Shown: piece after piece, positions 15,778 through 24,012 of the stretch
Layout of the letters: each line of letters opens with the position of its first letter
Numbering within the stretch: the stretch's first letter is position 1
DNA from: an uncultured Clostridia bacterium
GTDB taxonomy: Bacteria; Bacillota; Clostridia; Christensenellales; Aristaeellaceae
Direction of reading: 5' to 3'
NCBI GenBank assembly: GCA_947165425.1
Contig: CAMVAJ010000007.1
Location: 1 to 57,084, forward strand
Length of the DNA: 57,084 nucleotides
Notes under the pieces: model-generated
The model's input: only the letters and a program-made list of their open reading frames with translations
Told to the model about the DNA's origin: nothing
Database searches by the model: none
Position numbers and translations under genes: made by a program

Positions 15778-16578
15778 TTATCTGCAAAAATCAGCCACGC
15801 GCTTCAGGAAATCGGGCGCTTCCTCATACAGGCCATGCCCCAGCCCGTCATACATATACAGCTCGCATTCTGGAATCCGCGCCGCGATTTCGTGAGAGGC
15901 CTCCCCTGTCACGATCCTGTCCTCTCTGCCGCCGATCACCAGCGTCGGACAGCCGATCTGATCCAGCCGGTCATAGGCGTCGTGGGCGGCGCAGGACGCG
16001 GCCTGGATCCGGAAGCGCTCGAAGGATTTCGGCTTGCCCACGCTGCCGAGCAGCCGGTATTCAAGCCTCGCCTGCCTCAGACGCTTTTCGGAGTAGGAGC
16101 GCTCCGCCGTGTCCAGCATGATGCCCTTGTAATCGGCGCGCTCAGCCATCCCCAGCCAGCGGGCAATCACATCCCGCATCGTCTCGTTCGGACGGCTCAG
16201 CGTCACGGTCAGCACCAGCTTTGCAACTTTCTCCGGATGGTCGATCGCCAGCCACTGGGCGATCATCCCGCCCTGGGAGACGCCGACCACCGCGGCCGCC
16301 GACAGTCCGAGCGCGTCCATCCCGGCGTTCACGTCCTCCGCCATGTCCCGCGTGGTCATGCCCGTGGACAGGTTCCTCCGCCTGCTGAACACATACACGG
16401 TGAAATCCTTTGCCAGACTTCTGTACAGAAGGGCAAAGGGCAAAGCCATCCCCCTGACCGTCTTCAGGCCGTCGCCCACGCCCGGGATCATGACAAGCGT
16501 TTTCGCCCCGCTGCCAAAGCGGATATAGTCAGCCGTCCCGGCCGGCAGATTCAAAGTTCCGTTCCTGGCCTGCAGCAT
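15778..16578 (-). CDS. alpha/beta hydrolase
   Basis: 266 residues from the ATG whose complement is at 16576-16578; GGAGGG lies 7 bases upstream. The nucleophile elbow is G-V-S-Q-G-G (Ser101). The acid is expected in G-G-R-E-D-R-I-V and the base in G-L-G-H-G-L-Y-E-E-A-P, completing the triad. No signal peptide. The fold is shared by esterases, lipases and dehalogenase-like enzymes; the substrate cannot be told. Single gene. Confidence 0.87.
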   Translation of the reverse strand: MLQARNGTLNLPAGTADYIRFGSGAKTLVMIPGVGDGLKTVRGMALPFALLYRSLAKDFTVYVFSRRRNLSTGMTTRDMAEDVNAGMDALGLSAAAVVGVSQGGMIAQWLAIDHPEKVAKLVLTVTLSRPNETMRDVIARWLGMAERADYKGIMLDTAERSYSEKRLRQARLEYRLLGSVGKPKSFERFRIQAASCAAHDAYDRLDQIGCPTLVIGGREDRIVTGEASHEIAARIPECELYMYDGLGHGLYEEAPDFLKRVADFCR

Positions 16579-16695
16579 GGTTTTTCCCTCCATAAGCGTC
16601 CCATCACATGCGCTGTCTGCCGCTATCATAGCACAGATCCCGCGTTTTGCCTACGGTGAAACACGGCGTTGTTTTCTGTATACATGCGCAAGAAA

Positions 16696-16869
16696 CAGGT
16701 CCCTCTGTCGCTGCGGCGACCTTGCCTATCGGCATTCTGCGCTGAATCCCCATCAAGCTGGGGAGATAGGGCTAAAGTCGAGTATCTGAGAACCTCCCCA
16801 GCTTGCTGGGGAGGGGGACCGCTGCCCTCCGCGGGGCAGCGGTGGAAGGGCCGGTCTGGCAGATGAAGC
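16696..16869 (+). repeat. MITE-like intergenic repeat, copy A
   Basis: Ends CAGGTCCCTCTGTCGCTGC and GGTGGAAGGGCCGGTCTG form imperfect terminal inverted repeats. Internal hairpins are CCCCATCAAGCTGGGG and CCTCCCCAGCTTGCTGGGG, plus a CCGC-rich stem. Related copies lie near 21.3, 24.8, 33.1, 43.7, 55.5 and 57.0 kb. No coding capacity. Confidence 0.75.
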
Positions 16870-16902
16870 TTTTTAATCTGAGAAAAGTATAAGTGACAAA
16901 AA

Positions 16903-16939
16903 GGCCGTTCCCTGTGCAGAATCCACACAGGGAACGGCC
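16903..16939 (-). terminator. terminator of tautomerase gene
   Basis: 14-bp stem GGCCGTTCCCTGTG / CACAGGGAACGGCC. Read on the minus strand it ends in GGCCTTTTTGTC, a proper T run after the tautomerase gene. Confidence 0.8.
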
Positions 16940-16977
16940 CCTTCATTATTTCTGCTTTATTCAATCGGCTGATTCAG

Positions 16978-17494
16978 CTTCCGGCTCAGAAGTTCTTCCC
17001 GTTCCAGCCCCAGTCGCTGACCGGGTGGTAGGTCACATAGACCGCGCTGCCGGGGATCCCCAGCTTCGCGCTGAGCAGATCGCAGATCTGGCCGGTCAGC
17101 GCATCGTAGGCCTCCCGCGGGGCGTTCCCATACAGGCTGACCGCCACATAGGCTCCCCTGTCCAGCTTCCGGCCGCCGAGCCACAGGTCACAGGCGTCCT
17201 CGATGCCGACCATCAGATAGGTCTCGCTCTTGTTCAGCGTCGTGATGAGCTTCCCCAGCTCAGACTTAATCTCTTCCTTCTGCTGATCGCTCAGCTTAAC
17301 GGTCACCTTCGAGTCGATAAACGGCATCGTCTGTCCCCTCCCGCGTCATGCAAATCTCAGTTCAGTCAGCGCAACCCCGACCGCCTCGTGATCCACTTTT
17401 GTCTCCTCTGCGCTTTTCCCGGAACCGCCACCTATTGTAGCCGAGAACGGACCAAACCGCAAGACCTATGCTGGTTTTTTCGCTGGTCTTTTCA
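16978..17494. repeat. full copy of duplicated tautomerase locus
   Basis: The complete version of the segment found in deleted form at 4712-5004. It includes the end of the tautomerase gene, its upstream flank (CGTCATGCAAATCTCAGTTC) and the conserved tract GGAACCGCCACCTATTGTAG with CAAGACCTAT. The conserved flank outside the gene suggests that a whole transcription unit was duplicated. Confidence 0.6.
16986..17327 (-). CDS. tautomerase / MIF family protein
   Basis: 113 residues, the usual MIF length. Starts M-P-F-I-D-S-K-V-T-V-K-L-S, so processing of Met exposes Pro1, the catalytic base of the superfamily. Further marks are S-E-T-Y-L-M-V-G-I-E-D-A-C-D-L-W-L-G-G and a final Y-H-P-V-S-D-W-G-W-N-G. 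GGAGGGG lies upstream. Probable keto-enol tautomerase; physiological substrate unknown. A deleted copy of this locus lies at 4712-5004. Confidence 0.85.
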   Translation of the reverse strand: MPFIDSKVTVKLSDQQKEEIKSELGKLITTLNKSETYLMVGIEDACDLWLGGRKLDRGAYVAVSLYGNAPREAYDALTGQICDLLSAKLGIPGSAVYVTYHPVSDWGWNGKNF

Positions 17495-17662
17495 AATGGC
17501 GTACCGGGCCTGATGATTCCCGGGAAGGAAGCATTTCAAAACCGTGCCGTGGCTGACACCCTGCGGCGGATGGATGGTATTCTTTCGATTACGCGGATCA
17601 AAGCATTCCGTCAGGAGACCATAAGGCTCGGAAAGAAAACGGAAAGATTCTTGCCTCCCATG

Positions 17663-17691
17663 TTGCAATCCTCCCCAAAGTGTCGTCTAAT
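17663..17691 (+). promoter_or_regulatory. promoter of sigma factor operon
   Basis: TTGCAA, 17 bases, TCTAAT fits sigma-A. The same stretch reads TGCAAT and CGTCTAA, the style of ECF promoters, but with 14 instead of about 16 bases between. Autoregulation by the ECF factor is possible. Confidence 0.45.
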
Positions 17692-17714
17692 AGGTGAAAG
17701 GTGGTGAGGTCGCC

Positions 17715-18236
17715 ATGGAGACTGTCAAGGGCCCGGACAGTTTGGAGAGAGAACTCGAGCGAATGGTCGGCCTGTATCAGCTCCCCCTGCTTCGGCTGTG
17801 CTACGCGTACCTGCACGACAAGGAGCTGGCGAAGGATGCTGTGCAGGAGACCTTCATCAAAGCCTATCGGAATCTGGGATCATTCCGGCGGGACGCCTCG
17901 GAGCGCACCTGGCTGAATCGGATCGCCATCAATACCTGCAAGGATCTGCGCAGAACCGGCTGGTTCCGGCATGTGGATCGTAGCGTCACGCCGGATATGC
18001 TCCCGGAGGCCGTCGGAGCGGTCGATGAACCAGATGAAAGCCTGACCCTTGCAGTGATGAATCTGCCCGTGAAGCTGAGGGAGGCCGCGCTGCTGTGCTG
18101 GCTGCAGGAGATGACCTATGAGGAGGCCGCCGAGGTCCTGGGCATCACGCATCAGGCCGTCGGCAGCCGATTGAACCGAGCAAGAAAAAAGCTGCGCTGC
18201 GCTTTGGAAGGAAGTGATGAGCATGACCCTGCATGA
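17715..18236 (+). CDS. ECF-type RNA polymerase sigma factor
   Basis: 173 residues from the ATG at 17715 with GAGG 6 bases upstream. Region 2 is at L-L-R-L-C-Y-A-Y-L-H-D-K-E-L-A-K-D-A-V-Q-E-T-F-I-K-A-Y-R-N-L-G-S-F-R (about 20-55). Region 4 is at L-P-V-K-L-R-E-A-A-L-L-C-W-L-Q-E-M-T-Y-E-E-A-A-E-V-L-G-I-T-H-Q-A-V-G-S-R-L-N-R-A-R (about 115-155). The next gene overlaps its 3' end and encodes a membrane protein of the kind that holds such factors inactive. Confidence 0.93.
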   Translation: METVKGPDSLERELERMVGLYQLPLLRLCYAYLHDKELAKDAVQETFIKAYRNLGSFRRDASERTWLNRIAINTCKDLRRTGWFRHVDRSVTPDMLPEAVGAVDEPDESLTLAVMNLPVKLREAALLCWLQEMTYEEAAEVLGITHQAVGSRLNRARKKLRCALEGSDEHDPA

Positions 18237-19998
18237 GGAACAGCAAAGAGTCCGGACGGCGATGGACGCCGCGCTCTCGGGGCTGCAGGAGGATCCATGG
18301 CTCGCGCAGCGGGTACTCGCGAACGCGAAAGGAGAAGAGCCTGTGAAAAAGAGAATTTCTGCCGCCCTCGTCCTGGCGATCGCGCTGGGACTGGCCGTCA
18401 TCGGAACCGCTTATGCCCTGTTCTCATCCCAGGTGGCTGATTTCTTCGGCCTGCACTGGAACGCGGAGATGGGCGAGCGTCTGCAGCAAGGGAAGATCGC
18501 GCAGATCGGTGAGTCGGTGACCGTCGGGGACGTGGTGTTCACCCTGGATGAGATCGTATACAAGGATCGTGCGCTGTACGGTGTCGGCACGGCGCGGCCG
18601 GTCCATCCCCAGGATGTGCTCGTGCCGAATGATTTCGCCTATGATCCCGAGTATTTCGCCATGAACGAGGCGGCGCAGGTCTTTGCGGCAAAAGCACAGG
18701 CAACCGGCGGCAGAATGCTGACCATCAACGCCACGCCTCTGGAGGTCGGGATTGATGAAGGAACCATGCTGCGGGTTGGAACCTGCGGATACTATGACGT
18801 GGCGAATGAGGATGGCTCTCTCACGTTCTCCTTCGAAGCAGATGATGGATTTGCGATCAACGAGGGAACGAGCTATCAGATTCGGATGGAGAGTTATGTG
18901 GAACAGCTCGATGCTGAAGGCCGGATCGTGGAAGGCTCCATGTCACAAGTGAAATGGACCGTGGCTTGTGTTCCGGTCGTGATGAATACGGATGCCGGCA
19001 CGCAGCCTTCACCCACTTCAGGAACCGTCACGATCGAGCAGGAAGGATACGAACTGAATGTTCCTGCCGCGTATCAGGAATCCGGGACCATGCCGATCTA
19101 CCGTGCTGTGAAAACGGACTTCACTGCGAGCGTTGATCCGGTATGGTTCAACCAAACCGGTATTGTCTCCGGTGAAGGCACGGAAGATATCCACTTTGCC
19201 GATCACGCCATCCTGGGCCTGAGTCCGGAAGCTCTGTTCTACTATGAATTCACGGACGACCAGTATACCCAGGCGCCTTCCAACATCATCGTGGAGCGAA
19301 CCTGGATACGGAACTGGCCTAACCACGCCGAGGAGTTTGCGCTCGAAAAAGCCTCCCTGACCGGAATTTCACTGGAGGATGCGCAGGAGCAGGCGGAAGC
19401 CTTGATCGAAAGGCTCGGGATCGCTGACAATCAGTATGTCTGCATTGAGGCGCTGGATATGAGCTATGAGCGCATCCAAACCATGGGTGCCATCTGGGAG
19501 CAGGCCATTGCGGACGGTGAACTGCTGGTGGATGATGATTATCAGCCCTACGATTACAGCGCGATCCCAACCAGCGAGGAGGGCTACTTCCTGCGCTATA
19601 CTCCGACTGGCGTCGACACCACCGAATCCGGCAGCCGGTATGTGGTCATCGTCTATGTCAACAGCAGGGGCATCGTGTATGCCAGCATCAGGAACCCGTT
19701 CAGCCGGGGCGAGCTGGTTGATGTTCCGGGGCGGCTGATCGCTCCTGACGATGCTGTGAGCCGCCTGGCGGAGGAACTGGGCCGGTCGCTTTCCTGGAAC
19801 AGTCGGGTGATCAGATCCGTGCGGCAGATATCCCTGACTTATGAGGCCGTACGCGCTGACAACAAGGCTGATGGCATGGTGTTCGCACCGGTGTGGATGA
19901 TCCTCTATCAGGATGACCAGGCAGCACGACAGAACTACACGAATTATGCCCTGGTCAACGCGGTGAACGGTGCGCTGATCGACGCCTCGTTCCATTGA
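18217..19998 (+). CDS. membrane-anchored anti-sigma-like protein with large outer domain
   Basis: 593 residues. Starts at 18217 and 18223 are both possible (AAGGA 4 or 10 bases upstream). A cytoplasmic N-terminus of about 45 residues (L-H-E-E-Q-Q-R-V-R-T-A-M-D-A-A-L-S-G-L) is followed by one membrane segment (I-S-A-A-L-V-L-A-I-A-L-G-L-A-V-I-G-T-A-Y-A-L-F) and about 520 outside residues with no recognised enzyme motif. The gene overlaps the ECF sigma gene by 20 bases, so it is coupled to it. Topology and context point to an anti-sigma factor with an external sensor domain; no zinc anti-sigma motif (HxxxCxxC) is present, so this is inference. Confidence 0.7.
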   Translation: MSMTLHEEQQRVRTAMDAALSGLQEDPWLAQRVLANAKGEEPVKKRISAALVLAIALGLAVIGTAYALFSSQVADFFGLHWNAEMGERLQQGKIAQIGESVTVGDVVFTLDEIVYKDRALYGVGTARPVHPQDVLVPNDFAYDPEYFAMNEAAQVFAAKAQATGGRMLTINATPLEVGIDEGTMLRVGTCGYYDVANEDGSLTFSFEADDGFAINEGTSYQIRMESYVEQLDAEGRIVEGSMSQVKWTVACVPVVMNTDAGTQPSPTSGTVTIEQEGYELNVPAAYQESGTMPIYRAVKTDFTASVDPVWFNQTGIVSGEGTEDIHFADHAILGLSPEALFYYEFTDDQYTQAPSNIIVERTWIRNWPNHAEEFALEKASLTGISLEDAQEQAEALIERLGIADNQYVCIEALDMSYERIQTMGAIWEQAIADGELLVDDDYQPYDYSAIPTSEEGYFLRYTPTGVDTTESGSRYVVIVYVNSRGIVYASIRNPFSRGELVDVPGRLIAPDDAVSRLAEELGRSLSWNSRVIRSVRQISLTYEAVRADNKADGMVFAPVWMILYQDDQAARQNYTNYALVNAVNGALIDASFH

Positions 19999-20005
19999 TC
20001 AAAAA

Positions 20006-20037
20006 ACGGGATGTATCCTCTATCGGGTGCATCCCGT
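20006..20037. terminator. hairpin between convergent genes
   Basis: ACGGGATG / CATCCCGT arms between the anti-sigma-like gene and the convergent MFS gene. Confidence 0.55.
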
Positions 20038-20063
20038 GATCCGTTTTCGCCCGTCCCCGGCCG

Positions 20064-21230
20064 TCACGACCGCCTGAGCCAGACGATCCCCGTTCCGACC
20101 GCGCCACTGACCACCGCGGCCATCAGCATGCCCTGGACCCCCGCGGTGTCGATCAGCCAGCCGCCGCCCAGGGAGCCGAGGATGGTCGCCGCGGTCAGGG
20201 CCATGGTCATGTAGGCCTGGCCCTGGATCCGGTCCTGCTCCCTCATGATCTCGTTGACATAGTACACCGAGGCCACGGTCAGCAGTCCCCAGCCCAGGGG
20301 CTGGAGCAGCTGCACCAGATACAGCGCCCCCATGGAGGCGGCCAGCAGGGTCCCCAGCGCCTTGAGCGTGAAGAACACGCCCGACAGCCTGGCCCAGAAG
20401 CCGCTGCCCTTTTGCTTCAGCATCCAGGGGAAGATCAGCATCGGGATCACTTCCAGGAAGCCCGCCAGGGACATGACGATGCCCATGTTGGCGCTGTCGC
20501 CGCCCTTGTCCACCACGATCTGATAGACATAGTTGTTGATCAGCACATGGCTCACATAGATCAGCACAAAGCCGGCCAGCATGACGCAGAACGCCGGATA
20601 GCGCCGGACAAAGGCGGCAAACGCCCCCCTGCTCCTCGCGGCCCCGCCGCCGTCCTTCGCCCGCTTCCGGAAGGGAAAGGCCAGGATGGACACCAGCAGG
20701 CAGACGGAGAAGCAGGCCAGCGCCGCCGGGTGGATCTCCACGCCCAGCCGTGCGATCAGCTGCCCCATGGTGAAGGACATGACCGCGTACCCGATGGAGC
20801 CGACGCCGCGGGCGATCCCGAAGTTCAGCGGCGCGCCGGCGTTCATGCTCTCCGTGGCCAGGGCGTTCACCAGCGGCAGGCAGAGCTGGATCATCAGGAT
20901 CACCGCGCCAAGCAGAAAGCCGTTGGCCATGCCGTTTTTCCCGGCGAGCCAGACCAACGGCAGGTTGCACAGCAGCAGAATCCCCAGCATGACGGACAGG
21001 ATCACCTTCAGCGAAGGGCTTTTCTCGCTGTCCGCATAGGCCGCGAGCGTCGGCTGGATCAGCACCGAGAGCGCGCAGGCGGCGGCGTTGATCAGGCCGA
21101 TGGCCGTGTTGGAGAGGCCGCAGGCCAGCAGATAGGGGCTGGCGTAGGACAGCGCCGTGCCGTAGGCAAACCAGAAGAAGAATTGAATCGCCGCATAGGA
21201 GGCGGTCATCCTGATCGCTTCTTTTTTCAT
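20064..21230 (-). CDS. MFS transporter
   Basis: 388 residues from the ATG ending at 21230, with GGAG 6 bases upstream. About twelve hydrophobic segments, with a charged central loop (F-R-K-R-A-K-D-G-G-G-A-A-R-S-R-G) separating two halves. The N-terminus (A-I-Q-F-F-F-W-F-A-Y-G-T-A-L-S-Y-A-S-P-Y-L) resembles sugar or nucleoside proton symporters of the LacY/NupG side of the superfamily. Substrate cannot be assigned. Single gene between repeat copy B and the sigma factor unit. Confidence 0.85.
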   Translation of the reverse strand: MKKEAIRMTASYAAIQFFFWFAYGTALSYASPYLLACGLSNTAIGLINAAACALSVLIQPTLAAYADSEKSPSLKVILSVMLGILLLCNLPLVWLAGKNGMANGFLLGAVILMIQLCLPLVNALATESMNAGAPLNFGIARGVGSIGYAVMSFTMGQLIARLGVEIHPAALACFSVCLLVSILAFPFRKRAKDGGGAARSRGAFAAFVRRYPAFCVMLAGFVLIYVSHVLINNYVYQIVVDKGGDSANMGIVMSLAGFLEVIPMLIFPWMLKQKGSGFWARLSGVFFTLKALGTLLAASMGALYLVQLLQPLGWGLLTVASVYYVNEIMREQDRIQGQAYMTMALTAATILGSLGGGWLIDTAGVQGMLMAAVVSGAVGTGIVWLRRS

Positions 21231-21280
21231 GTTGATCTCCGCGTTCAAGCTTATCTCAGTTTAGAGTGCATCGTCAGCCG

Positions 21281-21422
21281 GACCAGCCCTTCCACCGCCG
21301 CCCGCGGAGGGCGGCGGTCCCCCTCCCCAGCAAGCTGGGGAGGTCTTTTAGATACTGCACTTTCGCCCTATCTCCCCATCTCCGATGGGGAGATGTCGCC
21401 GCAGCGACAGAGGGGCCGGTCT
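21281..21422 (-). repeat. MITE-like intergenic repeat, copy B
   Basis: Reverse orientation: GACCAGCCCTTCCACCGCC at one end and GACAGAGGGGCCGGTC at the other, with the hairpins CCTCCCCAGCAAGCTGGGG and CCCCATCTCCGATGGGG inside. Confidence 0.75.
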
Positions 21423-21512
21423 TTTGCGATACTGCAGGCACATTTGAGATATGTATTAAACTGGTTCGGTCGAGGTTTTTCGATTCCCCGCAACATGGAT
21501 CGCGGTACAAGA

Positions 21513-21540
21513 AAACCCTCTGCCTTGCGGAAGAGGGTCC
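21513..21540 (-). terminator. terminator of tRNA-Ala
   Basis: Minus strand ACCCTCT / AGAGGGT stem followed by TTTTCTTG, just after the 3' end of tRNA-Ala. Confidence 0.75.
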
Positions 21541-21543
21541 TCG

Positions 21544-21616
21544 TGGAGCATAGCGGATTCGAACCGCTGACCCCCACACTGCCAGTGTGGTGCGCTACCA
21601 GCTGCGCTAATGCCCC
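21544..21616 (-). tRNA. tRNA-Ala (GGC)
   Basis: 73 bases. Acceptor GGGGCAT / ATGCTCC, D-arm GCGCAGCTGGTAGCGC, anticodon arm CCACA-CTGGCAG-TGTGG with anticodon GGC, T-arm GCGGTTCGAATCCGC, discriminator A. CCA is not encoded. Confidence 0.96.
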
Positions 21617-21730
21617 GTCAACAGTCCTATATTATCACAAAACAAAGGCTTTGTAAACCCCTTTTTGAAAATCTTTCTGAAATTTCTCCGCGGCCGCGCT
21701 TTTCAGGCCGCGCCGGGCCGGATCCGCGCA

Positions 21731-21759
21731 TTGCGTCCGCCCGGGTTTTGGGCTATAAT
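21731..21759 (+). promoter_or_regulatory. sigma-A promoter
   Basis: TTGCGT, 17 bases, TATAAT upstream of the GH4-like gene. Confidence 0.65.
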
Positions 21760-21826
21760 TCAGGGTGTTGAGATTTCACGCCGCCGGGGGGGCAAGCCTT
21801 CGGCGCGCAAGAGAGGCGGAGGCCAT

Positions 21827-23152
21827 TTGAAAATCACACTGATCGGACAGGATATCCCCCGGCTGCTGCCCGCCCTGCTGGCGGACCTTCTTTTCGCCTG
21901 CAAGGCGGACGTGGAGGTGGCGGTCGAGGAGCGCAACGAGAGCATGCGCGACCTCCTGCAGCGCTACGGCGACGCCGTCGCCGCCAAGGCCGGGCGCGGC
22001 ACGGTCGCGCTCTGCGCCGCCCGCGGCGCCGCGCTCGAGGGTGCGGACGCCGTGGTGTACGCCGGCGAGCCGATGGCCGCGAGCCGCTTCCGCATGGACC
22101 AGGAGGCCCTCTCGGGCGCCGACGAGAGGGACGAGGGTCTGCGGGACCAGGCCCGGACGCTGGGCGGCCTCGGCGGGCTGATGCGCACCCTCCGCCAGGG
22201 CGAGGCGGTCTACGCGCTCTGCGACGAGATGCGGGAGCGCTGCCCCGGCGCCATCGTCGTCTCCCTGGGCGAGCCCGTCGCGCGGACGGTGGAGATGTTC
22301 CGGCGCGGCGGCTTCGCCGCGTGGGGGCTGACCGCCGGCTGGCGCAAGGGGCCCGGCGGACTGGAGTGGCTCTGCCGCAAGCTCCGGGTCCCGCCGGAAA
22401 AGCTGGACGCCGAGGCGGCGGGCCTGCCGGAATTCTGCTTCCTGACCCGCATGGCGGACCGCCGGGACGGGAAGGACTGGCTCGCCGGCGCCATGGCGCT
22501 GGCCGCCGAGGGCGAGCTGGGCCGCCTGAGCAAGCGCTGGCTCGCCAGCCTGGAGGCTCTGCCGGTGGGGAATATTCCCGACCACGCGGCCTGGATGCCG
22601 GCCCAGGAGGACTACGCCCCCGACCCGAACCCGGCCCTGTCCGAGCCGGTGGAGCAGCGCAAGGAGCGGATCCGCCGGATGAACCTCGTCGCGGAGAAGG
22701 GGCTCGCGGACCGCGAGGGGCAGGCGGCGCAGCTGCTGCTGCTCTCCGGCGCGCCCGCCCAGCGCCCCGGCCAGCTCGCGCTGGCGCTGCTGCGCCGGGA
22801 GGATCTGACGCTCGACGCGGCGGTCCGGCCCAACGCGAAGCGGGCAATTCAAAATCTGCCCCTCGCGGCCATGGTGGAGGCTCCCCTCACCCTGTCCGCC
22901 GGCGTGGAGCAGCCGGAGCACATCCTGCTCCCCGGCCCGCTGGCCGAGCTCTGCCTCGACATCGACGAGACGAGCCGCCTCGCGGCGCAGGCCGCCGCCG
23001 GGGACTGGAGCGCCCTGCGCGAGTGCGTGGAGCTGGACCCCGCCCTGGCCGGCCTCGACCGGCTCTATCTGCAGGAGGTCGTCGCCCGGATGATCGACCT
23101 GCACCGCGATATTCTCTCCCGATGGGACGACGCCGAGGAGGAGGCTTACTGA
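21827..23152 (+). CDS. GH4-like protein without usual active-site residues
   Basis: 441 residues from a TTG at 21827 (GGAGG 4 bases upstream); a longer reading would run through the promoter. Overall length and several blocks fit glycoside hydrolase family 4: L-K-I-T-L-I-G at the start, G-L-G-G-L-M-R-T-L-R-Q-G, D-E-M-R-E-R-C-P-G-A, L-R-V-P-P-E-K-L-D-A-E-A-A-G-L and a helical C-terminus with L-Y-L-Q-E-V-V-A-R-M-I-D-L-H-R-D-I-L. Where GH4 enzymes have N-P, C-H-S and N-H-F, this protein has G-E-P, T-A-G and P-E-F, so the metal-binding Cys and His and the conserved Asn are gone. Probably not a GH4 hydrolase; perhaps a regulator or a repurposed NAD-fold protein. Overlaps the next gene. Confidence 0.6.
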   Translation: MKITLIGQDIPRLLPALLADLLFACKADVEVAVEERNESMRDLLQRYGDAVAAKAGRGTVALCAARGAALEGADAVVYAGEPMAASRFRMDQEALSGADERDEGLRDQARTLGGLGGLMRTLRQGEAVYALCDEMRERCPGAIVVSLGEPVARTVEMFRRGGFAAWGLTAGWRKGPGGLEWLCRKLRVPPEKLDAEAAGLPEFCFLTRMADRRDGKDWLAGAMALAAEGELGRLSKRWLASLEALPVGNIPDHAAWMPAQEDYAPDPNPALSEPVEQRKERIRRMNLVAEKGLADREGQAAQLLLLSGAPAQRPGQLALALLRREDLTLDAAVRPNAKRAIQNLPLAAMVEAPLTLSAGVEQPEHILLPGPLAELCLDIDETSRLAAQAAAGDWSALRECVELDPALAGLDRLYLQEVVARMIDLHRDILSRWDDAEEEAY

Positions 23153-24012
23153 TGTTTCTCTGCAACAGCTGGCAGGACTATGAGGTGCTCGACACCGGCG
23201 GCGGCGAGAAGCTGGAGCGCTGGGGGAATGTCATTCTGCAGCGCCCTGACCCCCAGACCATCTGGCCGCCCCTGGATAAGGCCACCTGGCGGAAGGCGCA
23301 GGCCGTCTATCACCGCTCGGAGCGGGGCGGCGGCAGCTGGGAGTTCCGCGAGGCGCTGCCGGAGCGCTGGAAGCTGCGCTACGGCGAGCTCTCCTTCTGG
23401 GTGCGGCCCACGGGCTTCAAGCACACCGGCCTCTTCCCGGAGCAGGCGGCCAACTGGGACTGGATGGCGGAGCAGATCCGCCGCAGCGGGCGGCGCGACG
23501 TGCGGGTGCTGAACCTCTTCGGCTACACCGGCGGCGCGACCCTGGCCTGCGCCGCGGCGGGGGCGCACGTCACCCACGTGGACGCGGCCAAGGGCATGGT
23601 GCTCTGGGCAAAGGAGAACCGCGAGCTCTCCGGCCTGCCGGAGCAGCGCTTCCGCTTCATCGTGGAAGACGCGCTGCGCTTTGTCCAGCGGGAGCTGCGC
23701 CGCGGCAGCCGCTACGACGGCATCCTGATGGACCCGCCCAGCTACGGGCGCGGCCCCTCCGGCGAGGTCTGGAAGCTGGAGCAGGAGCTGTACGGCCTGG
23801 TCTCCACCTGCGCCCAGGCGCTCTCGGACGAGCCGCTCTTCTTCCTCATCAACAGCTACACCACCGGCTTCCAGGCGAGTGTCTTGGCGAACCTGCTGGG
23901 CCGCTGCATCCCCGCCCCCGGCGGCGTAGTGGACGCCCAGGAGCTCTGCCTGCCCGTGACGGCGGGCGGCGTCCTGCCCTGCGGCTGCTCCGGGAGGTGG
24001 TCCCGTGCCTGA
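23152..24012 (+). CDS. RlmI-like class I methyltransferase
   Basis: 286 residues; the ATG shares one base with the preceding stop (TGATG). The SAM site is V-L-N-L-F-G-Y-T-G-G-A-T-L-A-C-A-A-A-G-A (about 119-138) with V-T-H-V-D-A-A-K-G-M-V-L-W-A-K-E-N and the target motif I-L-M-D-P-P-S-Y-G-R-G-P. This is the pattern of the RlmI/RlmK group of rRNA methyltransferases (Methyltrans_SAM). No PUA domain is present, unlike E. coli RlmI. Probable RNA methyltransferase; it overlaps a pseudouridine synthase gene by 8 bases, which supports an RNA-modification unit. Confidence 0.85.
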   Translation: MFLCNSWQDYEVLDTGGGEKLERWGNVILQRPDPQTIWPPLDKATWRKAQAVYHRSERGGGSWEFREALPERWKLRYGELSFWVRPTGFKHTGLFPEQAANWDWMAEQIRRSGRRDVRVLNLFGYTGGATLACAAAGAHVTHVDAAKGMVLWAKENRELSGLPEQRFRFIVEDALRFVQRELRRGSRYDGILMDPPSYGRGPSGEVWKLEQELYGLVSTCAQALSDEPLFFLINSYTTGFQASVLANLLGRCIPAPGGVVDAQELCLPVTAGGVLPCGCSGRWSRA